From Flavobacteriales bacterium CG_4_9_14_3_um_filter_40_17 (GTDB lineage: Bacteria > Bacteroidota > Bacteroidia > Flavobacteriales > Flavobacteriaceae): a DNA stretch of 35,413 bases. Location of the stretch: positions 15,382 through 50,794 of the forward strand of contig PFUR01000084.1 of NCBI GenBank assembly GCA_002790195.1. Reading direction: 5' to 3'. How positions within the stretch are numbered: position 1 is the first letter of the stretch; each line of letters begins with the position of its first letter. Both the position numbers and the translations under genes were made by a program. The notes below the pieces were generated by a model. That model was not told the origin of the DNA and ran no database searches. It was given only the letters and a program-made list of their open reading frames with translations. Positions 7,878-16,243 of this stretch are shown here, one piece after another.

Positions 7878-9814
7878 TGAAAAACAAACTTATATTGTTT
7901 ATCTTTTTTTTTGCCATCCTTACGCATGCTCAAGAGAGGGTCGCTTCACGCACCTATTTTTCTGATGATTTTTATCTAGTTTTAAATGCTTTCAAAGCTT
8001 TAGATATAGAAAAATCCGATTCGCTTTTGAAAATAAAATCATTTGAAAATGAATTCATTACAGATTTTTTTTGTCAGCAATTAGATGAATTTAAAAACGG
8101 CGATTATGAAGCCTATAAATCGGCTAAAACACGTTTTGACACCCGGTCAGACACATCCGTCGGTAGCCGGTTTTTGAAAGAAATTGTACTCGGGGACTTA
8201 GCCGTAAATGAAAAAATAAGTAAAGATTCGTTGGGGTTTGACCACTATTTGAAAGCAAAAACAATTGCAGAGGCACAAAAAAATGACACCCTCAGGGCAG
8301 AAGTGTTGAAAAGGATTATGCGCTATCTTTTTAAAAGTGAAAAAAACGGGGATTTGTATGAGCAATATATGAAAGAATACAAAACCGTTGTCTATGATGA
8401 TTATGAAAAATTGTACGCGGTCTATTATGACTTGGGCTTACACATGGTCTGGAAATTTTATGATGACCCGAATTTGCCATCACCGATAGGACTTTGTGAA
8501 GAAGGTATCGAGTTGTCTAAAAAATTAGGAGCCACCTACATGGAAGGTAGGTTTTGCCAATTGTTGGGAGTTAATTATGACCTATTTGAAAAAGACCCTA
8601 AAAAAGGTTATGCTAACTACCAAAAGGCCATCGACAAATTTGAAACCATCCCTTACTACTATGCACAGTCCAGCTTATTTGGTATGTACTCAAACCAGGG
8701 TAGCATCTTTCAAGATACGAAAGCTTATCCAAAGGCAATGGAATATTATCACAAGGCTTTGAAAATTCCAATAAGAATCAAAAACCGCAGGGATTTGATT
8801 CTTCTTTACAACTACATGTATTTGAACCAAAAAGCGCAAAAGCAGATGGACAGCGCGGTTTATTATTTAGAGCTTAAGAACAAAATGCAAGACGAACTCG
8901 ATTTGCTGAACAATGCCTTGGCGGTAGATGAAATTCAAACCAAATACGAAACCGAGAAAAAAGAAAAAGAAAATCTTCAACTCAAGCAAAACAATCTCAT
9001 TCTGGAAAACCAAAAAAACTTCAACCGGAATATGTCTATTTTTGCATTCATTATTTTTATCATTGCAACGGCAAACTTTGTGTTGATCTATAAAAACCTA
9101 AAGAAAAAGCAGAAGCTCATCGAGCAGGAGAAACGAATAGCGATGCAACATACCGAAAAATTGTTGCAACAACAGGAAATCACTGCAATCGATGCCATGA
9201 TTCGCGGCCAAGAGCAAGAAAGAAAACGGCTGGCAAACGAATTGCACGACAATTTGGGAAGCCTTTTGGCGACATTAAAACTCAATTTTCAAAGTTTTTC
9301 CGAAAAAATAAAACACGAAAGTGATGATAACCAAAATATACTGAAGCATTCCGAAGAACTACTCGAACAAGCCTATCAGAAAGTACGGATGTTATCTCAT
9401 TCTAAAAATGCCGGTGTGATGGCCAATCAGGGACTTTTGCCGGCCTTAAAGAAGTTTGCCGATGATGTCAGTAAATCCGAAAAACTCAAGGTGGCTATTC
9501 AAGAATTCGGCCTCAACGAGAGACTTGACAACAGCCTCGAGATCCTTCTCTTCAGAATTATACAAGAGTTGGTAGCCAACATCATCAAACATGCGGAAGC
9601 AACACAAGCAGATATTTATCTCACCCAATATTCCGAACGGATTAATCTGATGGTGGAAGACAACGGAAACGGATTTGATACCCATCAGATTGTCAACAAA
9701 AACGGCATGGGCTTAGTCGGAATCGAGAAAAGAGTCCAAAATTTAGACGGAAATATGGAAATTGAATCCATCAAAGGAAAAGGAACAACAGTTATCATCA
9801 ATATCCCGATATGA
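7877..9814 (+). CDS. Sensor histidine kinase, HisKA_3 type with TPR sensor
   Basis: The start is ATG 7877, overlapping the previous stop by 1 nt, and gives a 645-residue protein with a signal peptide (KLILFIFFFAILTHAQ). Residues about 25-345 are helical repeats of TPR type, ending in IFQDTKAYPKAMEYYHKAL. A coiled coil (KYETEKKEKENLQLKQ) leads to a single membrane helix at about 387-407 and another charged linker. The phospho-acceptor is H457 in RLANELHDNLGS, as expected for HisKA_3 kinases. The ATP-binding domain shows the N box ELVANIIKHAEA, the G1 box DNGNGFD and GMGLVGIEKRV. The layout is the common Bacteroidota one: a periplasmic TPR sensor and a cytoplasmic kinase. Its stop overlaps the response regulator start by 4 bp, so the two are a cognate pair. 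The signal is unknown. Confidence 0.93.
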   Translation: MKNKLILFIFFFAILTHAQERVASRTYFSDDFYLVLNAFKALDIEKSDSLLKIKSFENEFITDFFCQQLDEFKNGDYEAYKSAKTRFDTRSDTSVGSRFLKEIVLGDLAVNEKISKDSLGFDHYLKAKTIAEAQKNDTLRAEVLKRIMRYLFKSEKNGDLYEQYMKEYKTVVYDDYEKLYAVYYDLGLHMVWKFYDDPNLPSPIGLCEEGIELSKKLGATYMEGRFCQLLGVNYDLFEKDPKKGYANYQKAIDKFETIPYYYAQSSLFGMYSNQGSIFQDTKAYPKAMEYYHKALKIPIRIKNRRDLILLYNYMYLNQKAQKQMDSAVYYLELKNKMQDELDLLNNALAVDEIQTKYETEKKEKENLQLKQNNLILENQKNFNRNMSIFAFIIFIIATANFVLIYKNLKKKQKLIEQEKRIAMQHTEKLLQQQEITAIDAMIRGQEQERKRLANELHDNLGSLLATLKLNFQSFSEKIKHESDDNQNILKHSEELLEQAYQKVRMLSHSKNAGVMANQGLLPALKKFADDVSKSEKLKVAIQEFGLNERLDNSLEILLFRIIQELVANIIKHAEATQADIYLTQYSERINLMVEDNGNGFDTHQIVNKNGMGLVGIEKRVQNLDGNMEIESIKGKGTTVIINIPI

Positions 9815-10437
9815 TACGAATTGTCATAGCAGAAGATCATCAAGCGCTCATAGACGGTATCACGCTTTTGCTGATGCCGCAAGAAGATATCCGGATTGTC
9901 GGAACGGCAAATGACGGCGAAAGGCTGATTGAGGTAGTTCGAAAACTTAAACCACAATTGGTATTGACAGACATCCGCATGCCCAAAATGGATGGCATTG
10001 CCGCAACCAAAATCATCAAAAAAGAGTTTCCGGAAATCAAAGTGATAGCTTTCAGCATGTTCGATCAGGACGAAGCAGTCAGGCAAATGGTAGAAGCCGG
10101 TGCTTCGGGCTACTTACTCAAAAATTCGGGTTTGGCAGAAGTGAAAGAAGCCATCTACAAAGTGGCAGCCGGCAGACTCTATTTTGACGCAGGTGTCAAT
10201 ACCGGCAATCAGGATTCAAGAAATATAAACAAAACGGGTGAAGAACCGCTTTCACAGCGGCAACTCGAAATTTTAAAACTCGTCGGACAAGGATTGAGCA
10301 ACATCGAAATTTCAGAAAAACTCTTCATCGGACGTACTACCGTGGAAACGCACCGCAAAAACATGATTAGCAAATTGGGGCTGCAAGGCTCGGGCGAACT
10401 CATGCGTTATGCACTCGAACGAAAATACGATTTTTAA
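9811..10437 (+). CDS. NarL/LuxR-family response regulator
   Basis: A 208-residue protein. The receiver domain occupies about 1-120, with acidic pair E8/D9, phospho-acceptor D54 in [11 protein letters not shown], the switch serine in VIAFSMFD and the conserved lysine in YLLKN. A linker (about 125-142) precedes a LuxR-type helix-turn-helix, [21 protein letters not shown] through [16 protein letters not shown]. It is the output of the kinase immediately upstream (ATGA overlap at 9811-9814). Targets cannot be read from the sequence; autoregulation of the trio is possible. It converges with neuB and the two stops overlap by a few bases, with no terminator between. Confidence 0.95.
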   Translation: MIRIVIAEDHQALIDGITLLLMPQEDIRIVGTANDGERLIEVVRKLKPQLVLTDIRMPKMDGIAATKIIKKEFPEIKVIAFSMFDQDEAVRQMVEAGASGYLLKNSGLAEVKEAIYKVAAGRLYFDAGVNTGNQDSRNINKTGEEPLSQRQLEILKLVGQGLSNIEISEKLFIGRTTVETHRKNMISKLGLQGSGELMRYALERKYDF

Positions 10438-11480
10438 CTTACGTCTTTCCAGCTTAATAAAACATCCGAAGCCAAGTCTTTATTTGCTTCTTTCCCAATT
10501 ATCTGCTCATAGTGTTCTGCCAAAATCTCACCTGTTCCGGGACGTTTCACCCAAAGGTTTTCTTTGGAAAACTTTTTTCCTTTTTTGATGGGAGCAATGG
10601 TACAAACCGAGGCAAACGCAAAATCGATGGTTACTTGTTCTTCAAGGCTTGGTTTTTTCTCGCCGCCACGCATCTGCCAAATCAACTTGCTTCCTTCGAT
10701 GAGTTCCGCACAGGCTTTTTTGTCCATACTGCAAACGATGTCTGGGCCGGTGCGCTGTAGGTGATCGGTAAAATGACGTTCTAATATCGATGCGCCCAAA
10801 GCTACTGCTCCAAAACAGGCATGGTTGGAAAGCGTGTGGTCAGACAAACCAAACACTTTGTCCGGAAAAGCTTCGTGTAGTTGAGCCATTGCGCCGTAAC
10901 GGACTAAATGAGGAGGAGTCGGATAGAGGTTGGTGGTGTGCAGCAAAGCAATGGGAACATCTTGTTTGTCAAAAATTTCAACCGCTTTCCGCACACTTTC
11001 AATTGTGTTCATGCCTGTACTCAAAATAACAGGCTTTCCAAAACCTGCAATGTGTTCTAGCAGTGGATAGTTGTTGCATTCGCCACTTCCTATTTTATAT
11101 GCAGGAACGTTCATCGCTTCGAGCCGGTTTGCTGCAGCCCTTGAAAAAGGGGTGGAGATAAAAATCATCCCGAGGTTTTCCACATAGTTTTTCAAGGCTT
11201 TTTCGTCCCTTTCTGACAAAGCACAACGGCGCATGATTTCATAAATAGAAATATCGGCATTGCCCGGAATAACCTTTTTGGCAGCTCCGGCCATTTCGTC
11301 TTCGACTATGTGGGTTTGGTGTTTGACCACCTCAACACCGCTTCTTTTGGCAGCATCTACCATCTCCTTGGCAACGAGTAAACTGCCTTCGTGGTTTATC
11401 CCGATTTCGGCAATGACCAAAGGCGGATAATCAAGCCCTATCTTTCTGCCGGAAATTTCTATGAATGGATGCTTCAACAC
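10434..11480 (-). CDS. neuB: N-acetylneuraminate (sialic acid) synthase
   Basis: A 348-residue enzyme that condenses N-acetylmannosamine with phosphoenolpyruvate to make sialic acid. The sequence is very close to the NeuB type: [100 protein letters not shown] and GPDIVCSM all match the known family pattern, and the SAF (antifreeze-like) domain follows from about 285 with [11 protein letters not shown]. Legionaminate or pseudaminate synthases are related alternatives, but the [10 protein letters not shown] and GPDIVCSM signatures favour NeuB proper. The start is GTG 11480, or TTG 11477. No neuA or neuC is in the window. It is the last gene of the run after miaA (21 bp gap), an unusual place for a sialic acid gene. 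Confidence 0.88.
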   Translation of the reverse strand: MLKHPFIEISGRKIGLDYPPLVIAEIGINHEGSLLVAKEMVDAAKRSGVEVVKHQTHIVEDEMAGAAKKVIPGNADISIYEIMRRCALSERDEKALKNYVENLGMIFISTPFSRAAANRLEAMNVPAYKIGSGECNNYPLLEHIAGFGKPVILSTGMNTIESVRKAVEIFDKQDVPIALLHTTNLYPTPPHLVRYGAMAQLHEAFPDKVFGLSDHTLSNHACFGAVALGASILERHFTDHLQRTGPDIVCSMDKKACAELIEGSKLIWQMRGGEKKPSLEEQVTIDFAFASVCTIAPIKKGKKFSKENLWVKRPGTGEILAEHYEQIIGKEANKDLASDVLLSWKDVS

Positions 11481-11501
11481 TTCGTGAAATTTTGGTTGAA
11501 T

Positions 11502-12413
11502 TTATGAAATTTTATGTTGAACGAATTCGATGATAGCCTGATAATTTTCAGAATTGCCGTCAAACCAAGTAGCATCATACTTTTTAAACCAAGTTATTTG
11601 TCTTTTAGCAAATCTTCTTGTGTTTTGTTTAATACTTTCGATGGCTTTTTCTCGGGTGATTGCCCCATCAAAAAAATCGAAAAATTCTTGATAGCCCACC
11701 GTTTGAAGTGCATTCAATTGTTTGTTCGGATAGAGTGATTTTGCCTCATTTTCGAGCCCATCCGAAACCATCTGATCGACCCGCTTGTTGATGCGTTCAT
11801 AGAGCTTTTTTCGTTCGGTTTGCAATCCAATGATGAGTGGTTGAAAATGCCGGGCGGTTTTTTTTTGATTCAAAAAGGCCGAATAGGGTTTGCCCGATGA
11901 AAGACAAACTTCCAATGCCCGAATCAACCGATGTGGATTGTCTCTATCTACTTTACCAAAATAAACGGGGTCTTTTTGCTGTAAGAGATTTTGCAAAGTT
12001 TCAATTCCTTTTTCCTGCAAAAGTGTGTTTAATTGAAGTCGGTATTCCGGGTTTATTGCAGGAAATCTATCCAAACCAAACAACACGGCATCGATGTACA
12101 AACCCGAACCACCCACCAAAATCAAAGTTTTTTTATTTTCAAATAAACTGTTTATCAGTGGAATGGATTCGTTTTCAAAGTGCCCCACTGAATATTCGTC
12201 TGAGATGCTTTTATGTCCGATAAAATGGTGAAGAACTTTTTTCAATTCAATAGGCGAAGGCGCAGCCGTTCCGATTTTCATCTCTCTAAAAAATTGGCGC
12301 GAATCGGCTGAAATAATTTCTGTATCAAAATGCCTTGCAAGCCTGATTGCCAAGGCAGTTTTTCCGATGGCTGTCGGTCCGATAAGTACAACGAGTAGCT
12401 TAGGTTTTTTCAT
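11502..12413 (-). CDS. miaA: tRNA dimethylallyltransferase
   Basis: MiaA transfers a dimethylallyl group to adenosine 37 of tRNAs that read UNN codons. I use ATG 12413 (303 residues) because MKKPKLLVVLIGPTAIGKT is the usual N-terminus; an ATG seven codons upstream is possible. The P-loop is GPTAIGKT at 12-19. The catalytic and tRNA-binding ADSRQFFREM segment (D37) and ILVGGSGLYIDAVLFG follow, and DNPHRLIRALEV, VGYQEF and the KRQITWFKK end are all present. Length is normal. The start lies 14 bp inside the end of the K+ channel gene, so the two are translationally coupled. The protein is cytoplasmic. Confidence 0.95.
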   Translation of the reverse strand: MKKPKLLVVLIGPTAIGKTALAIRLARHFDTEIISADSRQFFREMKIGTAAPSPIELKKVLHHFIGHKSISDEYSVGHFENESIPLINSLFENKKTLILVGGSGLYIDAVLFGLDRFPAINPEYRLQLNTLLQEKGIETLQNLLQQKDPVYFGKVDRDNPHRLIRALEVCLSSGKPYSAFLNQKKTARHFQPLIIGLQTERKKLYERINKRVDQMVSDGLENEAKSLYPNKQLNALQTVGYQEFFDFFDGAITREKAIESIKQNTRRFAKRQITWFKKYDATWFDGNSENYQAIIEFVQHKIS

Positions 12414-13215
12414 GGAGTAAGTTTCCGCACGCATGACAAAATTTGGCTTTGTTCAAATGATTTTCGTTCCCACAAAAAGAACAATGTTGGGTGTTGGAGG
12501 CAACGCTTTTATGTTGTTTGGTCATTTCTGAGGTTACAATACCGGTGGGCACTGCGATGATTCCATAGCCTAAAATCATGGTGATTGAGGCCAAAAATTG
12601 ACCCAACGCGGTTGTTGGTGCGATGTCGCCATAGCCAACCGTAGTAAGCGTCACAATTGTCCAATAGATGCTTTTGGGAATGCTGGTGAATCCGCCTGCC
12701 CCTCCCTCTATCAAATACATAATAGTCCCTATGATGACACACAAAATAACAATCGTGTAGATAAAGATGGCTATTTTGTTTCTGCTGGCTTTCAGCGCAT
12801 TTTTCAATGTGTTTGCCTCACCAATAAATTTGACAAGCTTAAGAACTCTAAAAATTCTTAATAAACGCAGTATCCTAAAGTTCATCAACACCTGAGCACC
12901 CGATGCAAAATACGTCAAATAAAGAGGGATGATAGCGATTAAATCGATAATCCCATAAGTGCTTAAGATGTATTTGATTGGTTTTTTTAGCACATATATC
13001 CGCAAGATATATTCCAAAGTAAACAAACCAGTAAAAATCCATTCCAAAACAGTAAACCAGTTGGTATATCTGAGTTTTAAGCCGGAAACAGTTTCGAGTA
13101 CGACAACCAAAACACTCAACAGGATGAGGATAATCAATACGACATCAAACAGTTTACCCAATCGCGTATCGGCTTCGAAGATGATATCATGGATTTTTTG
13201 CTTAGACACAAACAT
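12400..13215 (-). CDS. Voltage-gated-type K+ channel with C-terminal zinc-ribbon-like tail
   Basis: A 271-residue six-helix channel. S1-S3 span about 23-100. S4 has the regular basic spacing R114-x-x-R117-x-x-R120-x-x-R123-x-x-K126 expected of a voltage sensor. S5, pore and S6 follow, with selectivity filter TTVGYGD at 191-197 (K+ selective) and a glycine/proline hinge GYGIIAVPTG in S6. After S6 a linker leads to C245-x-x-C248 and C260-x-x-C263, a compact four-cysteine motif of zinc-ribbon form. Zinc-ribbon tails occur in some bacterial ion transporters, but their role here is not known; metal or redox sensing, or assembly, is inference. It lies 39 bp after the exonuclease fusion and overlaps miaA. 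Start is ATG 13215. Confidence 0.9.
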   Translation of the reverse strand: MFVSKQKIHDIIFEADTRLGKLFDVVLIILILLSVLVVVLETVSGLKLRYTNWFTVLEWIFTGLFTLEYILRIYVLKKPIKYILSTYGIIDLIAIIPLYLTYFASGAQVLMNFRILRLLRIFRVLKLVKFIGEANTLKNALKASRNKIAIFIYTIVILCVIIGTIMYLIEGGAGGFTSIPKSIYWTIVTLTTVGYGDIAPTTALGQFLASITMILGYGIIAVPTGIVTSEMTKQHKSVASNTQHCSFCGNENHLNKAKFCHACGNLLHEKT

Positions 13216-13254
13216 ATTTTGATTTAATTAGGGTGCTGTAAAGATATGAACATT

Positions 13255-14616
13255 TCAAAACACTATAATTTTGATGCCTCGTTTTTTCTGTATAAAAGCA
13301 TGGATGATGCGAAGGGTATCGCGGTTGTTTTCCATGGGTGTGATCAGGCTGCGGAGCACATCAATGTGTTGGATCTGATAATTCAAATGAAAGAAACCGT
13401 AACCTTTGTAATCGCCATTTTCAATTAAAATCACAGCTTTTTCATCGTGGCTTCTGCCTCGGTCGATGAGTAACAAGTTTTTGTTCTGAAATTGAAATTT
13501 TTCGATTGCTTTGAGTAGTCGTTGATTGTAAAGCTCGGCAGGCTCTTCACAAATACAAGCTCCCAAACAATTTTTGGTTTGGTAAGCAAAACAAGCTCCC
13601 GAGTCCGGATACAAACCCAATAATTTTTGGCAGAGGTGATGTTCTTCAGCCAATTTGAAGAGAAAACTCCTGCCTTCTTCATAGCTTGTGAAAGTTGTGA
13701 TATTCTTTTTCCTGCCGTCGTTTTTTTCGATAGACAAGCATTGGTAACCTTCTTTGTTTAGCTGATTGTAGAGTGCAAAGCCAAAAAATGTTTTTCGTTG
13801 AGCCACGTTGAAAATAGGTTTATTCTTTTTTATCTCTTGGCTTTCTTTAAGCAGGGCGATGAGTTCGCTGCCGGTGGTTTCGAAAGTGACCGCTGCAACA
13901 AATTGTTGAATTTTTTTCGACTTCCTGTTTTGTCCGGTAAAATGCTGTGTCACCCGTTTTTTGATGTTCTTGCTTTTCCCGATATAAATTAGTTCGCCGT
14001 CTTCTCGGTGAAAATAATACAAACCGGTTTCAGTGGGTAGTTGGTCAAGAATTTGTAGCAATTTGGGTTCAATCTGCCGGATGGGTTGCGAGCGCACCAG
14101 GGCTTTCAAAATTTGTTTTTCTTGGTCTTTGTCCAACAGCAGTTTAAACAGCTTGACGGTAGCCATAGCATCGCCGGTGGCGCGGTGTCGGTCGCTCATC
14201 GGGATTCCGAGTGCGCGCACCAATTTTCCCAGGCTGTAGGATTGCATTTCGGGTATCAAAAATTTAGAAAGCTCAACGGTGCAGAGGGTATTTCGCTCAA
14301 ACGGATAGCCCAAACGGTCAAATTCCATCCGCAAGACGCGGTAGTCGAAAACGGCATTGTGCGCGACCAAAACACAGCCTTCCGTTATTTCTACGATACG
14401 TTTGGCGACTTCATAGAATTTCGGCGCTGAACGAAGCATATTTTGATTGATTCCGGTCAGGTTGACCACAAAAGGTTGAATCGGTTTTTCAGGATTTATC
14501 AGGCAACTGAATTGATCGATGACATCCTGCCCGTCAAATTTGTAGATAGCGATTTCGGTAATTCCCTCCTCATTGAACTTACCTCCGGTGGTTTCTATAT
14601 CGATTATGGCGTACAC
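13255..14616 (-). CDS. DnaQ-type exonuclease fused to GIY-YIG / UvrC-like nuclease
   Basis: A 453-residue two-nuclease protein. Residues 1-160 are a DEDDh 3'-5' exonuclease like the DNA polymerase III epsilon subunit: D6-I-E8-T-T-G, HNAVFD91 and H144-R-A-T-G-D149. From about 194 comes a GIY-YIG domain with GLYYF, Y211-I-G213 and R221, followed by SELIALLKESQEIKKNKP containing the metal-binding glutamate. The rest resembles the N-terminal half of UvrC/Cho, including a cysteine cluster (C..C...C at about 350-370, in ACFAYQTKNCLGACICEE). Such fusions are known in Bacteroidota and Actinobacteria and are linked by domain content to DNA repair. The start is GTG 14616 because MYAIIDIETTGG is the family N-terminus. 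It is 15 bp after the rhomboid gene. Confidence 0.9.
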   Translation of the reverse strand: MYAIIDIETTGGKFNEEGITEIAIYKFDGQDVIDQFSCLINPEKPIQPFVVNLTGINQNMLRSAPKFYEVAKRIVEITEGCVLVAHNAVFDYRVLRMEFDRLGYPFERNTLCTVELSKFLIPEMQSYSLGKLVRALGIPMSDRHRATGDAMATVKLFKLLLDKDQEKQILKALVRSQPIRQIEPKLLQILDQLPTETGLYYFHREDGELIYIGKSKNIKKRVTQHFTGQNRKSKKIQQFVAAVTFETTGSELIALLKESQEIKKNKPIFNVAQRKTFFGFALYNQLNKEGYQCLSIEKNDGRKKNITTFTSYEEGRSFLFKLAEEHHLCQKLLGLYPDSGACFAYQTKNCLGACICEEPAELYNQRLLKAIEKFQFQNKNLLLIDRGRSHDEKAVILIENGDYKGYGFFHLNYQIQHIDVLRSLITPMENNRDTLRIIHAFIQKKRGIKIIVF

Positions 14617-14631
14617 GGCTGTTGTATCAAA

Positions 14632-15270
14632 TTATAATTTTCCTGTTTTATGCATCACAAATAAAATAACTATGGGGATGGCTAATAAAATCACCATCAA
14701 CAAGTTTTGCTGTATCAGTCCGGGCGCAAAGAAGAGTGCCATGGCGTAGCCACCGATAGCACCGCCAAAATGTGCCGAGTGCCCGATGTTGTCGGTTCGT
14801 TGTTTCATCCCGTAAATCGAATACAGCAGATAACAGATACCGAACAAATAGGCGGGGATTGGGATGGGTATAAACAATAAGTTTAAACTCATTCCGGGTT
14901 GTAACAAGATAGCCGCATACAAGATACCGGTAACGGCTCCGCTGGCTCCGACCGCACTGTAATTGGATTCGTTTTTATGAAGTGCCAATGTCAATAGATT
15001 GCCGACCACCAAGCTCACAAAATAGATGACTGCCATCTGCCATTCACCTAAAATACGATTGATGACATCTACAAAAAAGTAAAAGGTCAACATGTTAAAC
15101 AGCAGATGTGCCCAATCGACGTGCAAAAAACCGGAAGATAAGATCCGGATTTGTTCGCCTCCGCGCACCGAAGCGATGTTGAATTTGTATTTTTCAAAAA
15201 AGGAATAATCATTGAAGCCCTTGGAGGAAACCAATATGTTGAGGGCTATTAAGATATAGGCGTAAATCAT
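14632..15270 (-). CDS. Rhomboid-family intramembrane serine protease
   Basis: A 212-residue integral membrane protein with six likely helices. The catalytic dyad is S110 in GASGAVTG and H167 in GHSAHFGGAIGGY. The H55-L-L-F-N59 motif on helix 2 matches the oxyanion region of GlpG-like rhomboids. It cleaves membrane-embedded helices; its substrate is unknown. It is the first gene of a five-gene minus-strand run (exonuclease fusion, K+ channel, miaA, neuB follow) and is read from the divergent promoter at 15299-15317. The ATG at 15270 is clear and lies about 28 bp from its -7 box. Confidence 0.93.
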   Translation of the reverse strand: MIYAYILIALNILVSSKGFNDYSFFEKYKFNIASVRGGEQIRILSSGFLHVDWAHLLFNMLTFYFFVDVINRILGEWQMAVIYFVSLVVGNLLTLALHKNESNYSAVGASGAVTGILYAAILLQPGMSLNLLFIPIPIPAYLFGICYLLYSIYGMKQRTDNIGHSAHFGGAIGGYAMALFFAPGLIQQNLLMVILLAIPIVILFVMHKTGKL

Positions 15271-15298
15271 GGATGTAAACAGAAAATTCTTTAAAAAT

Positions 15299-15317
15299 CA
15301 AATATAGCATATATTTG
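15299..15317. promoter_or_regulatory. Divergent promoter: two -7 boxes in a perfect inverted repeat
   Basis: CAAATATA (15299-15306), GCA, TATATTTG (15310-15317) is a perfect inverted repeat. Each arm is an exact TAnnTTTG -7 box of Bacteroidota, one facing the rhomboid gene and one the acyltransferase gene. For the plus strand, TTTA at 15290-15293 is 16 bp upstream and could act as a weak -33 element. The boxes are so close that one RNA polymerase would probably exclude the other, so the two operons may compete. Confidence 0.6.
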
Positions 15318-15335
15318 CCCAAAAATAATCTGACT

Positions 15336-16235
15336 TTGAAACTGTTCCGATATATTGTTGCCTTCCCGATATTGTGGCTAATCTCTAAGTTGCCGTTTTT
15401 TCTTTTTTATAAGATGTCGGATGTGTTTTATTTTATTGTTTATCATGTGGTTGGATATAGAAAACGGACGGTTTGGAACAACCTCCAATTGGTTTTCCCG
15501 GAGAAAAGTGATGCGGAAATCAAGCAGATTCAGCGGAAATATTACAGCCACATGTGCGATATGTTTTTAGAAATGATCAAATCGCTGACCATCTCAGAAA
15601 AGCAGATGAAAAAGCGTTTTGTGTTTACCAACGCAGAAGTCGTGCATGATTTGGAAAAGAAAAACAAAAGTATCATCATGTTGTGTTCGCATTACGCAAG
15701 TTGGGAGTGGATGACGATACTCGGTACACAAATCAACTTGGAGACCTATGGGGTTTATCAAAAGATTGTCAACCCTTATTTTGACCGTTTGGTAAAGCGC
15801 ATTCGAGCCAAATTCAACGCCAAATTGATGACTGCAGGACAAACCGCAGGAATCATCGTCAACAACCAAAAAAACAATGTATTAGGGATTTACGCTATGG
15901 TCAGCGACCAGTCGCCTTCTTGGAGGCGCGCCAAATATTGGCGGGATTTTATGGGAATCAAATCACCGGTTTACACGGGTGCAGAAAACTTGGCCAAACG
16001 GTATGATTTAGCAGTCATCTACATGAAAGTAAAGAAAATAAAACGAGGTTATTACGAAGCAACCTTGATTCCAATTTGTGAAGAATCAACAAAAGCCGGA
16101 GCGTTTGAAATCACAGATAAGTATCTGAATATACTCGAAGGACAAATCAGGGAAAATCCTGAATTTTATCTGTGGACACATCGCCGGTGGAAGCATCGCA
16201 ACAAACAACCGGCTAAGTTCGCGTTGGTAAAATAG
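15336..16235 (+). CDS. LpxL/HtrB-like lipid A acyltransferase
   Basis: A lysophospholipid acyltransferase-family protein that is expected to add a secondary acyl chain to lipid A, or a similar lipid, at the inner membrane. The frame is open from TTG 15315, but that TTG lies inside the exact -7 box TATATTTG (15310-15317) and so could not be in the mRNA. TTG 15336 gives MKLFRYIVAFPILWLISKLP, the normal N-terminus of flavobacterial homologues, so I use it (299 residues). An N-terminal hydrophobic anchor is followed by the HxxxxE motif H119-YASW-E124 in CSHYASWEW, then YQKIVNPYFDRLVKRIR, SDQSP and a C-terminal WTHRRWKHR typical of the family. There is no ATG within the first 25 codons. It converges with lnt with 8 bp between stops. 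Confidence 0.85.
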   Translation: MKLFRYIVAFPILWLISKLPFFLFYKMSDVFYFIVYHVVGYRKRTVWNNLQLVFPEKSDAEIKQIQRKYYSHMCDMFLEMIKSLTISEKQMKKRFVFTNAEVVHDLEKKNKSIIMLCSHYASWEWMTILGTQINLETYGVYQKIVNPYFDRLVKRIRAKFNAKLMTAGQTAGIIVNNQKNNVLGIYAMVSDQSPSWRRAKYWRDFMGIKSPVYTGAENLAKRYDLAVIYMKVKKIKRGYYEATLIPICEESTKAGAFEITDKYLNILEGQIRENPEFYLWTHRRWKHRNKQPAKFALVK

Positions 16236-16243
16236 ATTGATTA

